Shown: piece by piece, positions 18,540 to 26,515 of the stretch | Layout of the letters: each line of letters opens with the position of its first letter | How positions within the stretch are numbered: the stretch's first letter is position 1 | Assembly: GCA_963724645.1 (NCBI GenBank) | Contig: CAVRVJ010000003.1 | Coordinates: 1,612,001-1,676,000 of the forward strand | Reading direction: 5' to 3' | DNA length: 64,000 nucleotides | Source of the DNA: CAVXSP01 sp963724645 | GTDB lineage: Bacteria > Acidobacteriota > Vicinamibacteria > Vicinamibacterales > SCN-69-37 | Notes under the pieces: model-generated | Database searches by the model: none | Told to the model about the DNA's origin: nothing | What the model saw: the letters and a program-made list of their open reading frames with translations, nothing else | Program-made: the position numbers and the translations under genes

Positions 18540-20474
18540 TCAAACATCTCTAATCCAGATGTCACCTCTGAAGTTGCCCAGCACGAAGATGATCTGATCC
18601 GGTGCGGCGATCGGAGCGACGGACGTTACCATCGCGGGCACGATCATTTCGGTCAGATTCAAAACCGGAAAGGTCTCGCCTTCAACGCGGCCGCCTGACG
18701 GATCAAACCGCCGCGCCGCTACCCGGTTGCGAATGTCCACGCTCGGCGTCGTCGGCAGGTAATAAAGCATGTGGCCGTCGCGGGACCAGAACGGATGACT
18801 GGCCGACGGCGCGACGGAGATCCACGCGGCCTCCTCCAGGGCTCTGCCGTCCACGCGTGCGATCGCCACCGCCGGCGAACCTCCAGGCGTCGCCGTATCG
18901 AACGCCAGCCAGCGCCGGTCGGGTGAGACGCGAGGGTTGGAAAGCCGGCGAGTGATCGACGAGAGCAGTGGCCGCTGACTTCCGTCGAGGGTGTCGAGAG
19001 CCAGGAAGGCGTTGAGCCCCGCACCGAATGTCTCGACCACCAGCGTCCGCTCGTCGAGCCACTGACGCGGGCGGCCGCCACAGTCCTCGCGAACCAGGCG
19101 CATCTCTCCAGTGTCGACGCTCGTGAGCAACACCGGACGCTGCACAGGCGGGCCCGGCACCAGCGCGCTAGACGCCATCCGCTCTCCGTCCGCCGAGATG
19201 ACGGGAAACCCGCGTTCGGCATCCGCGCCAATCACCGTGTCTGACCCGCTCTCCAGGTTCCTCACATGCAGCTCGCCACCGCTCGTACCCGCGGCGAAAT
19301 AGGCGAGTGACCGTCCGTCCTCCGACAGCGTCAGGTGACTGTTGAACCCCGCCCCTCGCGTGAGACGACGCAACGGGCCGTGCGCTCTGCCGGTGCCGGC
19401 GTCGATCGCAATCGACCAGAGGTTGATGTCAGCGTGCGTCCCGACAAAACTCAGGCGCCCGTGAGCCGCTGTTGGGAAGTACGCCCAGTCACCACCCGGT
19501 GTCAGGAGTTCGGGCGCACCGATCGACTCGAGTGTTGGTGACACGCGTTGCCGCCAGACGCGCACTCCCTCCCGCCCGGCTGCGGAATAGAAGATGGAAT
19601 CTGCGGCCCACGCCGGTGGCATCGTGATGACGATCAGACCCTGCTGTCGCCCTCGTCGGAGCGCACCGGTGTCGACCGGCTTGCCACCATCCACGGGTAC
19701 GGCCCAGCAATCGAGATCGACGGAGGGATTCGGATGCGCGACCACAAGAAGGTGACGGCTGTCGTCAGACCACCTGGCGGACGCGATGTCGACGAGGTCG
19801 GTCGCCAACGTGCGCTCTGCGCCGCCGGCCACCGGCGCGAGTCGAAGAGTGTCGCGCGGTTCGAGCGCGATATACGCCAACCACTTGCCGTCGGGCGAGA
19901 ACCTCCCGTTTCGCGCCGCACGTCTCAGCACGCGCGGCGGTCCTCCCAGCGCTGGAATCTCGTACACGTTCAGGGTCGATTCACCGGAGGCGCTAAACGC
20001 CACGCGCGTGTCATCGCCAAAAAAGCTCGGCTCCGCGCAATCGTGCAAACCTGACGTCAGCTGCGTGGCGGCCCCGCCGATCTGCTGCAGCCAGAGCTGC
20101 GGCGCGCCGCCATCCTGCCCGGCGTCCGAGACGTAGACGACCATGCGTGCGTCCGACGACAGCGCCGGCCAGGACGTCGCAGCGGCCGTAATCGTGACGC
20201 GACCGAGGCGCGCCTCGGTGTCGGTGCGGAACGGTGTCGCTGGCTCGGGGTTGATCTGTCGGCGTTCCCACCACGCGCTCAGCTCGTTCGCGTGGGCAAA
20301 GACGCTGCCGCGCTGAGCGTGCGGCAGCCGGTGCACGGGTAACCCGTCTTCCCGTTCCCACCGTTGGACCGTGCGAATCCCCCGGCCAAGGAAGGAAGCG
20401 ATCTCCTTCCATGAATCCAGCCGACGACTGGGGGCCGCAGAGTTCTGCGCCTGGCCTTCCGGACTCTTGGCCAT
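18540..20474 (-). CDS. HTH regulator fused to PD40/WD40-like beta-propeller
   Basis: N-terminal excisionase/MerR-like helix-turn-helix with SWKEIASFLGRGIRTVQRWE and GLPVHR, a signature of an expanded acidobacterial regulator group. The remaining 560 residues are TolB/PD40-type repeats (WPALSSDARMVVYVSDAGQ, GRFSPDGKWLAYIALEP, RWSDDSRHLLVVAHP, RVSPDRRWLAFDT). No membrane segment is obvious. The propeller is presumably a ligand- or protein-binding sensor. Start uncertain (20474 or 20531). A copy of the TGTCCGAAAT repeat lies just past its 3' end. Confidence 0.8.
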   Translation of the reverse strand: MAKSPEGQAQNSAAPSRRLDSWKEIASFLGRGIRTVQRWEREDGLPVHRLPHAQRGSVFAHANELSAWWERRQINPEPATPFRTDTEARLGRVTITAAATSWPALSSDARMVVYVSDAGQDGGAPQLWLQQIGGAATQLTSGLHDCAEPSFFGDDTRVAFSASGESTLNVYEIPALGGPPRVLRRAARNGRFSPDGKWLAYIALEPRDTLRLAPVAGGAERTLATDLVDIASARWSDDSRHLLVVAHPNPSVDLDCWAVPVDGGKPVDTGALRRGRQQGLIVITMPPAWAADSIFYSAAGREGVRVWRQRVSPTLESIGAPELLTPGGDWAYFPTAAHGRLSFVGTHADINLWSIAIDAGTGRAHGPLRRLTRGAGFNSHLTLSEDGRSLAYFAAGTSGGELHVRNLESGSDTVIGADAERGFPVISADGERMASSALVPGPPVQRPVLLTSVDTGEMRLVREDCGGRPRQWLDERTLVVETFGAGLNAFLALDTLDGSQRPLLSSITRRLSNPRVSPDRRWLAFDTATPGGSPAVAIARVDGRALEEAAWISVAPSASHPFWSRDGHMLYYLPTTPSVDIRNRVAARRFDPSGGRVEGETFPVLNLTEMIVPAMVTSVAPIAAPDQIIFVLGNFRGDIWIRDV

Positions 20475-20643
20475 ATCGCCCGAAGGATATACCTCCCGTG
20501 TTTTCTGATGCTGCGACTGGCGGTGCGCCATTACACGCCATCTCTGGCTTGGCGCTTGATCGCGCTTGAGCCTCGGATAAGCGCGCAGGACACTGCGACT
20601 GCGAGTTCATGTCGACTCGCCGGAACAGCGCAAGGAGGATTTT

Positions 20644-21153
20644 ATGGTCACACGTTTAACGGCTTTGACATCGTCCGCAGTTCTCGTGCTGGCACTGACC
20701 GCCGGTATCAGCGTCACCGCGTCCGCCCAGAGCCCGAACGCGACGTTCCAGGGTGTCTGGCGGACCGTCGAGGTCGTCGTGACGGGGCCGGGTGGCCGCA
20801 CCTTCAGACCCGAGGCGACGCTCGCCATCTTCCATGGCCGACACTACAGCCGAATCGAAGTCCACGCCGAACAGTCGCGGCCCCCGCTGGCTGACCAGGC
20901 CACAGCTTCCGCCGACCAGCTGCGCGCGGTCTGGGGACCCTTCGTTGGCGAGGCGGGCACCTTTGAAGTGAGTGGCAACAACACGATCACGATGCAGGCG
21001 ATGGTTGCGAAGAATCCTGCAGCCATGACGCCGGGCGCGGCCAGTGTCTACACCTACCGCCGAGAGGGAGACCTGATGACGCTGACCCAGGTGCGGACGC
21101 CCGCTGGTCCGATGTCCAATCCCATCACCATCAAGTTGACCCGCGTCGAGTGA
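20644..21153 (+). CDS. Secreted lipocalin-like protein
   Basis: 169 residues. AAGGAGG lies a few bases before the ATG. Signal peptide (AVLVLALTAGISVTASAQ), then FQGVWRTVEV and a series of beta strands ending in KLTRVE, the layout of the small lipocalin-like domain family common in Acidobacteriota. The ligand is unknown. It runs 27 bases ahead of the PIG-L gene in the same direction, so the two are probably co-transcribed, and it diverges from the HTH-PD40 regulator, a possible control link. Confidence 0.65.
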   Translation: MVTRLTALTSSAVLVLALTAGISVTASAQSPNATFQGVWRTVEVVVTGPGGRTFRPEATLAIFHGRHYSRIEVHAEQSRPPLADQATASADQLRAVWGPFVGEAGTFEVSGNNTITMQAMVAKNPAAMTPGAASVYTYRREGDLMTLTQVRTPAGPMSNPITIKLTRVE

Positions 21154-21180
21154 CGCGCGTCGACCAGTGGAGGCACGCTC

Positions 21181-22053
21181 ATGACTACATCACGCCGCGC
21201 GTCACTGCTCGTAGTGCTCGCGCATCCCGACGACGAGATCTTCCATGGCGGCATGCTGATGCACCTCGGTCAGCAGGGTGTTCGAGTCACGCTCGTCTGC
21301 GCCACCAACGGCGAGGCGGGCAAGGCGCATCCATCGGTCGGAGCGGTCGACGATCTCGGGGCGCTGCGCGTCGAAGAACTGAGACTGTCGTGCCAGCGGC
21401 TCGGCATCGATCCGCCCGTGTGCCTGGGCTTCCACGACTCAGCGCGTGGTGAGCGCCAGCGGCACGGTGATCCTCGGGCGCTGGCGAACGTCGACATGTT
21501 GGAAGTGGAAGCCGCGATTCGCCGCGTCATCGAGGACGTGACGCCGCACGTCGTCCTCACGTTCGATCCGCACGGCGGCTACTACCATCCCGACCATCTG
21601 GCCGTTCAGCGCGCCACGGCGGCGGCGTTCTTTTCGAGTGGCGCGATGGGCACCATCGCACCAGAGCGCTTGTTCTACGCCACGATGCTGTGCGAGGTGT
21701 TCCGCGGCCTTGCCGTCAAGAGTCGAGGGCGCGGCATCGTCGACGGCCTGGATCCCGACGTGTTCGGCACCGCGTCAGAGATGATCGCGGTGTCATTCGA
21801 CGCCGCTCCGTTTGTGCAACGGAAGTTCCTGGCGCTTGCGGCCCATCGGTCTGCCTTCGGCATCACCGAGGAGATGCTGAGCAGCCCTCCGGCCGGTACA
21901 CGCGAGATGATCGATGCGTTCCGTCCGGTGTTCGAGCGCGAGGTGTTCGTTCTGGGTGGGACGCGTACTGCGACCTCACGATGGCCCTTGAACGACTTCT
22001 TCGAAGGCATCGCCGAACTCGATCAGGCCAGCTCGGGAATCGCGCCGGCTTAG
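21181..22053 (+). CDS. PIG-L (LmbE) family deacetylase
   Basis: 290 residues. Zinc site AHPDDE at residues 14-19 (with the catalytic Asp) and the second part HPDHLAVQ near residue 138 are both present, so an active N-acetyl-sugar deacetylase is likely. Substrates in the family include GlcNAc-inositol and GlcNAc-malate (mycothiol and bacillithiol pathways) and sugar conjugates; nothing nearby decides. No signal peptide, so cytoplasmic. GGAGG sits a few bases upstream of the ATG. Confidence 0.9.
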   Translation: MTTSRRASLLVVLAHPDDEIFHGGMLMHLGQQGVRVTLVCATNGEAGKAHPSVGAVDDLGALRVEELRLSCQRLGIDPPVCLGFHDSARGERQRHGDPRALANVDMLEVEAAIRRVIEDVTPHVVLTFDPHGGYYHPDHLAVQRATAAAFFSSGAMGTIAPERLFYATMLCEVFRGLAVKSRGRGIVDGLDPDVFGTASEMIAVSFDAAPFVQRKFLALAAHRSAFGITEEMLSSPPAGTREMIDAFRPVFEREVFVLGGTRTATSRWPLNDFFEGIAELDQASSGIAPA

Positions 22054-22061
22054 CGATCGAG

Positions 22062-22095
22062 CCTGTCCGAAATTTGTATACATATTTCGGACAGG
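22062..22095. repeat. TGTCCGAAAT palindromic repeat, copy B
   Basis: Perfect 12-base inverted repeat (CCTGTCCGAAAT / ATTTCGGACAGG) around TTGTATACAT, directly after the PIG-L gene. Related, more degenerate copies begin at 18511 (TGTCCGAAATTTG) and 22673 (TGTCCGAAATGTG then TCTACA). Copies B and C are both followed by GGCCCTC. It could be a REP-like element, a protein site or a terminator; no T-run follows. Confidence 0.7.
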
Positions 22096-22314
22096 CCCTC
22101 GGCGGCGGGCGCCCTCTCAGGCGCAGGAGCCACTGATTGCCACGGGTTGCGTGGAGTCGTCTTCAGGCCGCCGTGATCAGGTAGTTGCGAATTCCGTCCC
22201 TGACACCCAGCCAAGCTCTTCCGCATCGCCAAGCTACTGAGTCACTGTCATTTTGCGGGTTAAAACGGGTTCGAATCCCCAGACTGTCTCGGCGAGAGTA
22301 CGATCGGCCCTGTA

Positions 22315-22470
22315 TCAGGGCACAGTTGTAAATCGGCGCTTCTCAATCCCGAGCTGCTTGATCTTCGATTCCAGCGTCGAGGTGGGAATGCCGAGTGTGG
22401 CAGCAGCCCCTCGAGGCCCCGCCACCTTTCCTCGACTCTTCAGAAGGGCAGCCTCGATCATTTCGCGCTG
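22315..22470 (-). pseudogene. Fis-type HTH remnant of a sigma-54 activator
   Basis: Only the C-terminal DNA-binding end survives: QREMIEAALLKSRGKVAG, PRGAAATLGIPTSTLESK and IKQLGIEKRR, then a stop at 22315. This matches the Fis-like helix-turn-helix of formate-hydrogenlyase/NtrC-type activators. In frame, a TAG comes immediately upstream, and no AAA+ domain is nearby. The break at about 22470 coincides with the break of the hydrolase fragment on the other strand. Confidence 0.8.
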
Positions 22471-22583
22471 GTTCTACCGTCGTCGAGGCCAAGGGGAGTC
22501 ATGCGGTCTACGTGTCTCAGCCGCAGTCCGTCCCGTCGATCATCACGAAGGCCGCACATGGGGTGGCTGTGGTGACGCAATAG
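22470..22583 (+). pseudogene. C-terminal fragment of an alpha/beta hydrolase
   Basis: The frame reads STVVEAKGSHAVYVSQPQSV then PSIITKAAHG and stops at 22583. The GSHAVYVSQP block with its His is the C-terminus of chloroperoxidase-like alpha/beta hydrolases. Nothing of the N-terminal 200 residues is present; its left end abuts the Fis fragment on the opposite strand. Confidence 0.65.
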
Positions 22584-22614
22584 ACCAGGATCAGAAACGA
22601 CTCGAACGATTGGT

Positions 22615-22644
22615 CACGTCCGGCAGAGCCGTCTGCCGGACGTG
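22615..22644. repeat. Perfect 13-bp hairpin
   Basis: CACGTCCGGCAGA and its exact complement around GCCG, 30 bases in all, directly after the hydrolase fragment. No T-run. It could be a leftover terminator of the lost hydrolase gene. Confidence 0.65.
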
Positions 22645-22790
22645 ACTTCGGCGTCCGCCCACGGCGATGCGCTGTCCGAAATGTGTCTACAGATGTCGAG
22701 CGGGCCCTCTGCAGCTCCCGCCACCTTTGAGCGGCAGGCTCGCCGCGCGATACCAGCGCGTTACGGCCCCCATCCATGGCGGGCCGCCTG

Positions 22791-22813
22791 TAGCACGCTA
22801 GGCGTGCTATAGT
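22791..22813 (+). promoter_or_regulatory. higBA operator and -10 box
   Basis: Perfect inverted repeat TAGCACGC-TAG-GCGTGCTA (22791-22809) overlapping a -10-like TATAGT (22808-22813), eight bases before the GTG of higB. This is the arrangement expected for autorepression by HigA. With initiation about seven bases after the -10, the mRNA would be nearly leaderless. Confidence 0.75.
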
Positions 22814-22821
22814 GCTAGTCG

Positions 22822-23112
22822 GTGATCCGGACGCTGGCCGATGACACGACCCGCGACATCTGGAACGGCGTCAACAGCAAGGCAGCTCGACGCATCCCTC
22901 ACGAGCTCTGGTCTATCGTGCGTCGCAAGCTGGATCAAGTCGACGCCGTAACGCGGCTTGATGACCTGAAAGTGCCGCCCGGGAATCGGTTGCACTCGCT
23001 CGGCGGCGACCTTCGAGGTTTCCACGCCGTGCGCGTGAGCGACCAATACCGGATCGTGTTCCGATTCGAAGGCGCAGATGCGTTCGAGGTGCGGTGCACC
23101 GACTATCACTGA
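22822..23112 (+). CDS. higB: HigB-type toxin (RelE/ParE fold)
   Basis: 96 residues of the HigB family, ribosome-dependent mRNA endonucleases. Visible blocks: TRDIWNGVNSKAARRIP, the RKLDQVDAV helix, DLKVPPGNRLHSLGGD, and a C-terminal YRIVFRFEGADAFEVRCTDYH with the conserved Arg and terminal His. GTG start at 22822 with no Shine-Dalgarno; it probably uses a near-leaderless mRNA from the -10 at 22808. Toxin precedes antitoxin, the characteristic hig order, with a 9-base gap. Confidence 0.9.
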   Translation: MIRTLADDTTRDIWNGVNSKAARRIPHELWSIVRRKLDQVDAVTRLDDLKVPPGNRLHSLGGDLRGFHAVRVSDQYRIVFRFEGADAFEVRCTDYH

Positions 23113-23121
23113 GGCACTCCT

Positions 23122-23421
23122 ATGCTGTCGACCCATCGCCCGCCGACCCACCCTGGCGAGATGCTCCTGAAGGAGTTTCTCGAACCTCTTGGAGTGTCTC
23201 AGGTCGAGGCCGCAACGCGGATGAGCATTCCTTTTCAGCGGCTGAATGCTATCGTCAAAGGCCGTCGGGCTGTCAGCGCCGATACGGCGCTCCTGTTCGA
23301 AGCGCTGACAGGCTGGGACGCGCAGATCTGGCTGACGCTGCAAGCGAAGTGGGACCTGTGGCACGCCGTGAAGGCCCGAGGGCACAGACCGAAGGTCCGA
23401 CCGCTGCGCAAGACCGCATGA
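23122..23421 (+). CDS. higA: HigA-type antitoxin (XRE HTH)
   Basis: 99 residues. Opens HPGEMLLKEFLEPLGVSQVE, the HigA signature, followed by the helix-turn-helix core RMSIPFQRLNAIVKGRRAV and ADTALLFEALTGWDAQIWL. It would neutralise HigB and repress the operon through the inverted repeat at 22791. Basic C-terminal tail. Gap of 117 bases to the next large gene in the same direction. Confidence 0.92.
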   Translation: MLSTHRPPTHPGEMLLKEFLEPLGVSQVEAATRMSIPFQRLNAIVKGRRAVSADTALLFEALTGWDAQIWLTLQAKWDLWHAVKARGHRPKVRPLRKTA

Positions 23422-23538
23422 GAGCCAGTGCCGCTCACGCAGCACGGATGAGCCAGCTGAGGAAATCGTCCCGAACAGCCAGCTCATCCTTGGCGCCCAT
23501 TCTCAGGTTGCTGAGCCCTACGGTATCCTTCAGCAACG

Positions 23539-25515
23539 GTGGCTTCTCTCGGGTCTCGTGCGTCGGGATACTTCTCAGCTTCCATCGATCAATTTCTCCG
23601 GACCGATGCCCAACATATCCTCGGCACCTTGGCCGCGGCGCACGTGCATGATCTCGAAGTCGCTCAGCGGCAAGCGTGGGAACAAGAAATCGAGATTCTC
23701 GGTTCCGTTCTGACTGGGCTGACGGGCACGCTGTATTTAGAATTCGACGTCCCGCGGCTTGGCAGTCGGATCGACGCGGTACTCATTTCAGGGCCAGCCA
23801 TCTTTCCGATTGAGTTCAAGTGCGGCGAACGGCAGTTCCGTCTTGCAGATTACAACCAGGCCTGGGACTACGCGCTGGACTTGAAGAACTTTCACGCAGC
23901 TAGTCACGACGCACCGATCCTTCCGATCCTGGTTGCGACCGAAGCAGAGACGGAGGATGAGGAATGGCAGGCCGCGTACCCGGACGGCGTGCGGCCACCG
24001 TATCGCTGCGGCGCAGCGCACTTACGCGGTGCTTTCGACCAGGGACTCGCGAAGAGTCGCGGGTCTCTAATCGACGGCGGGGCGTGGGGCGCGGCGCCCT
24101 ACGAGCCGACGCCCACAATCATCGAAGCCGCAAGGGCGCTGTATGCCAGACACTCAGTCGAGGCGATCTCACGCCATGATGCCGGCGCCAAGAACCTGCG
24201 TGTGACATCGGTTGGTGTTGAGGAAATCATCGAACGTGCCAGGGTAAATCGCGAGAAGTCCATCGTGTTCGTCACCGGCGTACCAGGTGCGGGTAAGACG
24301 CTCGTAGGTCTCAACGTGGCGACACGCCGCCGAACGATGGGCGACGCCCGCGCGGTCTATCTCTCAGGTAACGGTCCCTTGGTTGCCGTTCTCCAGGAAG
24401 CGCTCACTCGTGATGAATTAGCGCGTCCTGGCAACGCCGAGCGGAAAGGCGCCATCCGTCAGCGTGTAAAGCCTTTCATACAGAACGTCCACCACTTCAG
24501 AGATGAAGGTGTCCGTACGACAACCCCTCCGTACGACCACGTGGTCATCTTCGATGAAGCGCAGCGTGCGTGGACGCAGGCCAAAACGGCCGACTTCATG
24601 AAGCGTCGGAAGAAGATCGCGAACTTCGCTCGCTCGGAACCCGAGTTCCTGATCTCGTATCTCGACCGGCACGATACGTGGGCTGTTGTCATCTGCCTCG
24701 TCGGCGGCGGTCAGGAGATCCACACCGGTGAGGCAGGTATCGGCGAATGGCTCGACGCCGTTCGGCTGAAATTTCGGCACTGGCGCGTCTGTGTATCGCC
24801 AAATCTCACCGGTTCCGAATACGCTGCACAGTCCGCCCTCCATCAGCTCGGCGCCTTCGCGTCAATCGAATGGGACGATCGGCTCCATCTCGCGACCTCG
24901 ATGCGATCGTTCCGATCGGAGAAGGTGTCCGCGTTTGTCAAGGCTGTTCTCGATTGTGACGTGGTCTTGGCCCAATCGCTACTCCGGGAGGTGACTCGGC
25001 GGTATCCGATTGCTGTTACGCGCGACTTGGCACGTGCCAAGGCGTGGATTCGCAACCATGCCCGTGGATCAGAGCGCTATGGGTTGGTCGCCTCGTCGCA
25101 GGCCCAACGTCTGAAGCCGCACGCAATCGATGTTCGAGTCAATGTCGATCCGGTTCAGTGGTTTCTGAACGACCGGCATGACACGCGCTCGAGCTATTAC
25201 CTCGAGGACGCGGCAACCGAATTCCAGGTGCAGGGGCTGGAGCTCGACTGGGTCTGCGTCACTTGGGATGCGGACCTACGACGTCATGCGGACGTATGGC
25301 GCTACCACTCGTTTCGCGGCGATACCTGGACAACAGTCCACAAGGAAGACCGGAAGCGCTATCTTCTTAATGCCTATCGAGTTCTCTTGACGCGGGCCCG
25401 CCAGGGAATGGTGATCTTCGTGCCGCCTGGCGATGAGTCTGACCCTACGCGCACTCCGGCTGTTTACGACGACACGTACGAATATCTCACCAGCTTAGGT
25501 GTCGCAGAGGTCTGA
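23539..25515 (+). CDS. Nuclease-like plus P-loop helicase-like protein (DUF2075 type)
   Basis: 658 residues in one frame. Residues 245-260 hold Walker A (GVPGAGKT, 247-254), 337-342 Walker B with a Q (IFDEAQ), 388-394 a motif III-like VGGGQE, and near the C-terminus YRVLLTRARQGMVIF supplies an arginine motif VI. This is the superfamily 1-like DUF2075 layout. The N-terminal region (about 45-115) has E50, D79, E92-F-K94 and Q107 in a spacing that fits a PD-(D/E)XK nuclease. Such nuclease/ATPase proteins are frequent in defence islands. GTG start with no clear Shine-Dalgarno. It follows higBA in the same direction. Nucleic-acid cleavage is inference. Confidence 0.75.
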   Translation: MASLGSRASGYFSASIDQFLRTDAQHILGTLAAAHVHDLEVAQRQAWEQEIEILGSVLTGLTGTLYLEFDVPRLGSRIDAVLISGPAIFPIEFKCGERQFRLADYNQAWDYALDLKNFHAASHDAPILPILVATEAETEDEEWQAAYPDGVRPPYRCGAAHLRGAFDQGLAKSRGSLIDGGAWGAAPYEPTPTIIEAARALYARHSVEAISRHDAGAKNLRVTSVGVEEIIERARVNREKSIVFVTGVPGAGKTLVGLNVATRRRTMGDARAVYLSGNGPLVAVLQEALTRDELARPGNAERKGAIRQRVKPFIQNVHHFRDEGVRTTTPPYDHVVIFDEAQRAWTQAKTADFMKRRKKIANFARSEPEFLISYLDRHDTWAVVICLVGGGQEIHTGEAGIGEWLDAVRLKFRHWRVCVSPNLTGSEYAAQSALHQLGAFASIEWDDRLHLATSMRSFRSEKVSAFVKAVLDCDVVLAQSLLREVTRRYPIAVTRDLARAKAWIRNHARGSERYGLVASSQAQRLKPHAIDVRVNVDPVQWFLNDRHDTRSSYYLEDAATEFQVQGLELDWVCVTWDADLRRHADVWRYHSFRGDTWTTVHKEDRKRYLLNAYRVLLTRARQGMVIFVPPGDESDPTRTPAVYDDTYEYLTSLGVAEV

Positions 25516-25537
25516 CTGCCACCGGCGTAGCGGACCG

Positions 25538-25757
25538 TCACTCTCGATCGCGCAGAGCCGAGAGTACTTTCTGCAGTGGGATGCCGTCGCCCCCGATCAC
25601 ACTGAGCGATCGCATCGAGCAACATCTTCTCGGTTGCTGGATCCGCGTCGAAGCTTTCGTCATCTTCGCGTGCGATGACCGTGACCGACGCGCCCTCTGG
25701 CAGCTCAGTGTCCAACTCGATCCGCCCGCGAACGACCTTTCCCGACACGATTTGCAT
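25538..25757 (-). CDS. Small antitoxin-like protein, frameshifted
   Basis: After removing one G from a five-G run near 25590 it reads as about 72 residues: KVVRGRIELDTELPEGASVT, VIAREDDESFDADPATE, then a helix ending in LSALRDRE. This beta-start plus acidic middle is typical of small antitoxins paired with ParE/RelE toxins. No toxin follows; its 3' end meets the end of the nuclease/helicase gene 23 bases away. Either a sequencing error in an orphan antitoxin or a decayed module. Confidence 0.6.
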
Positions 25758-25783
25758 GTCTCATTCGTGCGACCCACCTGGCG

Positions 25784-25951
25784 ATGATGCGCGGGAAGAA
25801 TCCCAGCAAGCGCCTTGATGAGCGCCATTTCGAGTGTCATCGCTGTGGCAGGTGGTGCGAACAGCCGCAAATGGCCGCGACGCGCTACGAATGTGCCATC
25901 GGCGCGATTTGCAGAATCTGCGCCGCGGTCGGCTCGCACAGCGCGTGCTGA
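25784..25951 (+). CDS. Possible 55-residue Cys-rich protein
   Basis: An open frame starting MMRGKNPSKRLDERHFE and holding eight Cys, including CHRCGRWC and CAIGAICRIC, which could form a zinc ribbon from two CxxC knuckles. It has no visible ribosome-binding site and no family I recognise. The rest of 25758-26132 holds nothing else convincing apart from the PadR operator. Confidence 0.3.
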   Translation: MMRGKNPSKRLDERHFECHRCGRWCEQPQMAATRYECAIGAICRICAAVGSHSAC

Positions 25952-26104
25952 TCGAGAGCGAACTTCGTGGGACGGCCGACAAGCGAAGCCAGGGCGCCTG
26001 ATCGAACGTGCGCCCATGGGTGCATACGGTCGGTCGCGTCCGATGCCCTCCCCATCGAGCGACTGATCACACCGCCGGCCAGCGCGGGACTCGAACGTTG
26101 ACGG

Positions 26105-26125
26105 ATATAACGTCACGCGTTATAT
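26105..26125 (+). promoter_or_regulatory. PadR operator/promoter
   Basis: Inverted repeat ATATAACG-TCACG-CGTTATAT, ending seven bases before the PadR start codon. The AT-rich arms stand out in GC-rich DNA and can double as a -10 region (TATATA). PadR regulators typically bind such sites in their own promoters. Confidence 0.75.
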
Positions 26126-26132
26126 ATGCACC

Positions 26133-26498
26133 GTGACGCCGCTTTCACCGGCCAATCCCAGCGACCTGCTGCCGCTGCCTGTCGCGATGTTTCACATCCT
26201 GGTCGCCGTCGCCGACCAGGACCGGCACGGCTACGCCATCATGCAGGACGTCGCCGCGCGAACGAACGGCGCGCTCAAACTGAGCCCCGGCACGCTGTAT
26301 GGGTCGATCCGACGAATGCTCGAAGAGGCGCTCATCGTCGAACTCAGTGACCGGCAGCGCCCGGACGAGGACGATGAGCGGCGACGGTATTACCGGATCA
26401 CCGCGTTCGGGCGGTCCGTTGCGCAGGCGGAAGCGGCGCGGCTCACGGCCCTGCTCCGCCAGGCGAAGGCGGTGGGATTGGCGCCGGGCCGCGCGTAG
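26133..26498 (+). CDS. PadR-family transcriptional regulator
   Basis: 121 residues. Winged helix of the PadR group: MFHILVAVADQDRHGYAIMQ, LSPGTLYGSIRRMLEEALI, and the wing RRYYRITAFGRSVAQAEAARL. Short C-terminal helix, so subfamily 2-like. GTG start immediately downstream of a palindromic operator, with almost no leader. Followed 17 bases later by the ADOP permease; this gene pair is a hallmark of Acidobacteriota, where the regulator is thought to control the permease. Confidence 0.92.
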   Translation: MTPLSPANPSDLLPLPVAMFHILVAVADQDRHGYAIMQDVAARTNGALKLSPGTLYGSIRRMLEEALIVELSDRQRPDEDDERRRYYRITAFGRSVAQAEAARLTALLRQAKAVGLAPGRA

Positions 26499-26515
26499 CT
26501 CGCCGTGGGGACCTG

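Noticed and set aside
22255..22290. Second tRNA T-arm-like word (GGGTTCGAATCCCC)
   Set aside because: Only three pairs flank the loop and no acceptor strand follows.
18511..22709. CRISPR array from the TGTCCGAAAT repeats
   Set aside because: Only three copies, unequal spacing of kilobases, and poor identity.
26080..26098. Minus-strand T-loop-like word (GTTCGAGTCCC) as the other island end
   Set aside because: The stem does not pair and it shares no core with the remnant at 16.7 kb.
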